From: an uncultured Prevotella sp.
Lineage (GTDB): Bacteria; Bacteroidota; Bacteroidia; Bacteroidales; Bacteroidaceae
DNA: 7,754 bases
Assembly (NCBI GenBank): GCA_937892695.1
Contig: CALBJK010000014.1
Span: forward strand, 1 to 7,754
Reading direction: 5' to 3'
Within the stretch, counting starts at the first letter, position 1; each line of letters opens with the position of its first letter. Positions 7,130 to 7,754 of this stretch are shown piece by piece. Both the position numbers and the translations under genes were made by a program. A model generated the notes under the pieces. That model saw nothing but the letters and a program-made list of their open reading frames with translations. It was not told where the DNA came from and did not search any database.

Positions 7130-7665
7130 TGAAGAGGATAAGGTGTCCTAAATGTGAAAACTACATCACGTTTGACGAAAAAAAATACAAGGATGGTCAG
7201 TCTTTAGTTTTCGTCTGTCCTTCTTGCGGTAAGCAGTTCGGCATACGCATAGGTTTGTCAAAGCTTGTTAATGTAAGGAAAGAAGACAATCCTGAAGCGG
7301 ATGTAGAAAGTTTCCGTTTCGGTTATCTTACCGTAATTGAGAATGTCTTTCATTTCAAGCAGATCATACCGCTATGTTTAGGTATGAATGTCATTGGCCG
7401 TCATATGAAAGGCTATGTGATAAATTGTCCTATTGAAACTGTTGATCCGAGCGTAGACTTGACGCATTGCCGTATTATGGTGCGGAAAGCGAAGAATGGG
7501 CATTTCAAATACCTTTTGAGCGATGGCCCGAGCAATACAGGAACATTTGTCGGAACTGAAATTCTAGGCGACCGCGAAAAGCGTGTCATTCACGATGGTA
7601 CAATATTCACTCTCGGTGCTACAAGCATTATTCTTCACGAACCGGCGTATTCTGAAGAGAAATGA
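7129..7665 (+). CDS. Zinc-ribbon and FHA domain protein
   Basis: The product is a 178-aa soluble protein with no signal peptide. Residues 1-40 hold a zinc ribbon with CPKC (Cys6, Cys9) and CPSC (Cys30, Cys33), of the kind found at the start of zinc-finger/FHA adaptors. Residues about 65-170 form an FHA domain, normally a phosphothreonine-peptide reader: NVIGRH (Gly90-Arg91), DLTHCRI (110-116), SNTGTF (135-140) and HDGTIFTLG (155-163). Arg91 and His113 are kept. The usual Ser of the S-x-x-H motif is Asp110, and the usual STNGTF reads SNTGTF, so phosphopeptide binding may be altered. The TAATG overlap with the SPOR gene implies translational coupling and a shared process. No Ser/Thr kinase or phosphatase is in the window. 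No terminator is evident after the stop. Confidence 0.87.
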   Translation: MKRIRCPKCENYITFDEKKYKDGQSLVFVCPSCGKQFGIRIGLSKLVNVRKEDNPEADVESFRFGYLTVIENVFHFKQIIPLCLGMNVIGRHMKGYVINCPIETVDPSVDLTHCRIMVRKAKNGHFKYLLSDGPSNTGTFVGTEILGDREKRVIHDGTIFTLGATSIILHEPAYSEEK

Positions 7666-7754
7666 CATTATATGTAGGGAAAGTTCATTATATAATTTAA
7701 ACAATACTCCGTTAAAATTTAAGCTGCCTCAGCCGCAAATCCAAATATCTCATT
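7666..7754. other. AT-rich end of the window, no confident gene
   Basis: The 89 nt after the FHA gene contain the 8-nt sequence CATTATAT twice, at 7666-7673 and 7686-7693, exactly 20 nt apart. A 4-bp stem (GCTG/CAGC) at 7723-7733 is followed on the minus strand by an AT-rich stretch, too weak to call a terminator. On the minus strand one frame reads NEIFGFAAEAA and then TAA (7754-7719), which could be the tail of a convergent gene running in from the right. Twelve codons are too few to claim it. Confidence 0.25.

Noticed and set aside
1..7754. Mobile element, CRISPR array, toxin-antitoxin, RNA gene or new defence system
   Set aside because: No repeats of array form, transposase or integrase motifs, tRNA folds or nuclease/helicase motifs were seen. 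All major frames are accounted for by ordinary Bacteroidales genes with no apparent break in base composition.

Overview
The window looks like a chromosomal segment from a Bacteroidales bacterium, most likely Prevotella or a close relative. The support is threefold: a TonB-dependent receptor with an N-terminal carboxypeptidase-regulatory-like domain, a DUF5103/type IX secretion plug protein and an HU-CCDC81/SPOR protein; promoters of the Bacteroidetes -33/-7 type (TTTG ... TAnnTTTG); and no Shine-Dalgarno sites before the genes. No tRNA, rRNA, insertion sequence, CRISPR array or phage gene is visible. Coding density is high, and the longest gene-free stretch is 248 nt.

Left part (45-3663, + strand): an outer-membrane TonB-dependent receptor is followed after 4 nt by a secreted DUF5103 protein, the family that contains the plug of the type IX secretion (SprA) translocon. 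The spacing implies one transcript. Both products belong to the outer membrane or periplasm.

Middle part (3680-5822, - strand): UDP-glucose 6-dehydrogenase (ugd) is followed after 10 nt by a lipoprotein resembling DUF4738. They converge on the plug gene with only 16 nt between stops. ugd should supply UDP-glucuronate for surface polysaccharide. The lipoprotein's role is unknown. A near-perfect -33/-7 promoter lies about 135 nt upstream of ugd, giving a leader of roughly 130 nt.

Right part (6071-7665, + strand): divergent from ugd is a two-gene unit with a 1-nt stop/start overlap. The first gene encodes a membrane protein with a cytoplasmic HU-CCDC81 DNA-binding-like part, one transmembrane helix and a periplasmic peptidoglycan-binding SPOR domain. 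The second encodes a zinc-ribbon plus FHA protein with an atypical phosphothreonine-binding loop. Together they suggest a link between nucleoid and cell wall with a signalling partner, which is inference.

The most unusual non-coding signal is in the divergent intergenic region 5823-6070. It holds two perfect -7 boxes for the rightward unit, 55 nt apart. The second is so close to the GTG start that its transcript would be essentially leaderless. A perfect 8-bp inverted repeat lies between them and covers the second promoter's -33 box, like an operator. Inside the SPOR gene, a run of nine A sits just before the SPOR domain with immediate stops in both other frames, so slippage would make a SPOR-less form. 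I do not see a clearly new defence or mobile system here; the candidates for novelty are the regulatory layout, the slippage site and the HU-SPOR/FHA pair.
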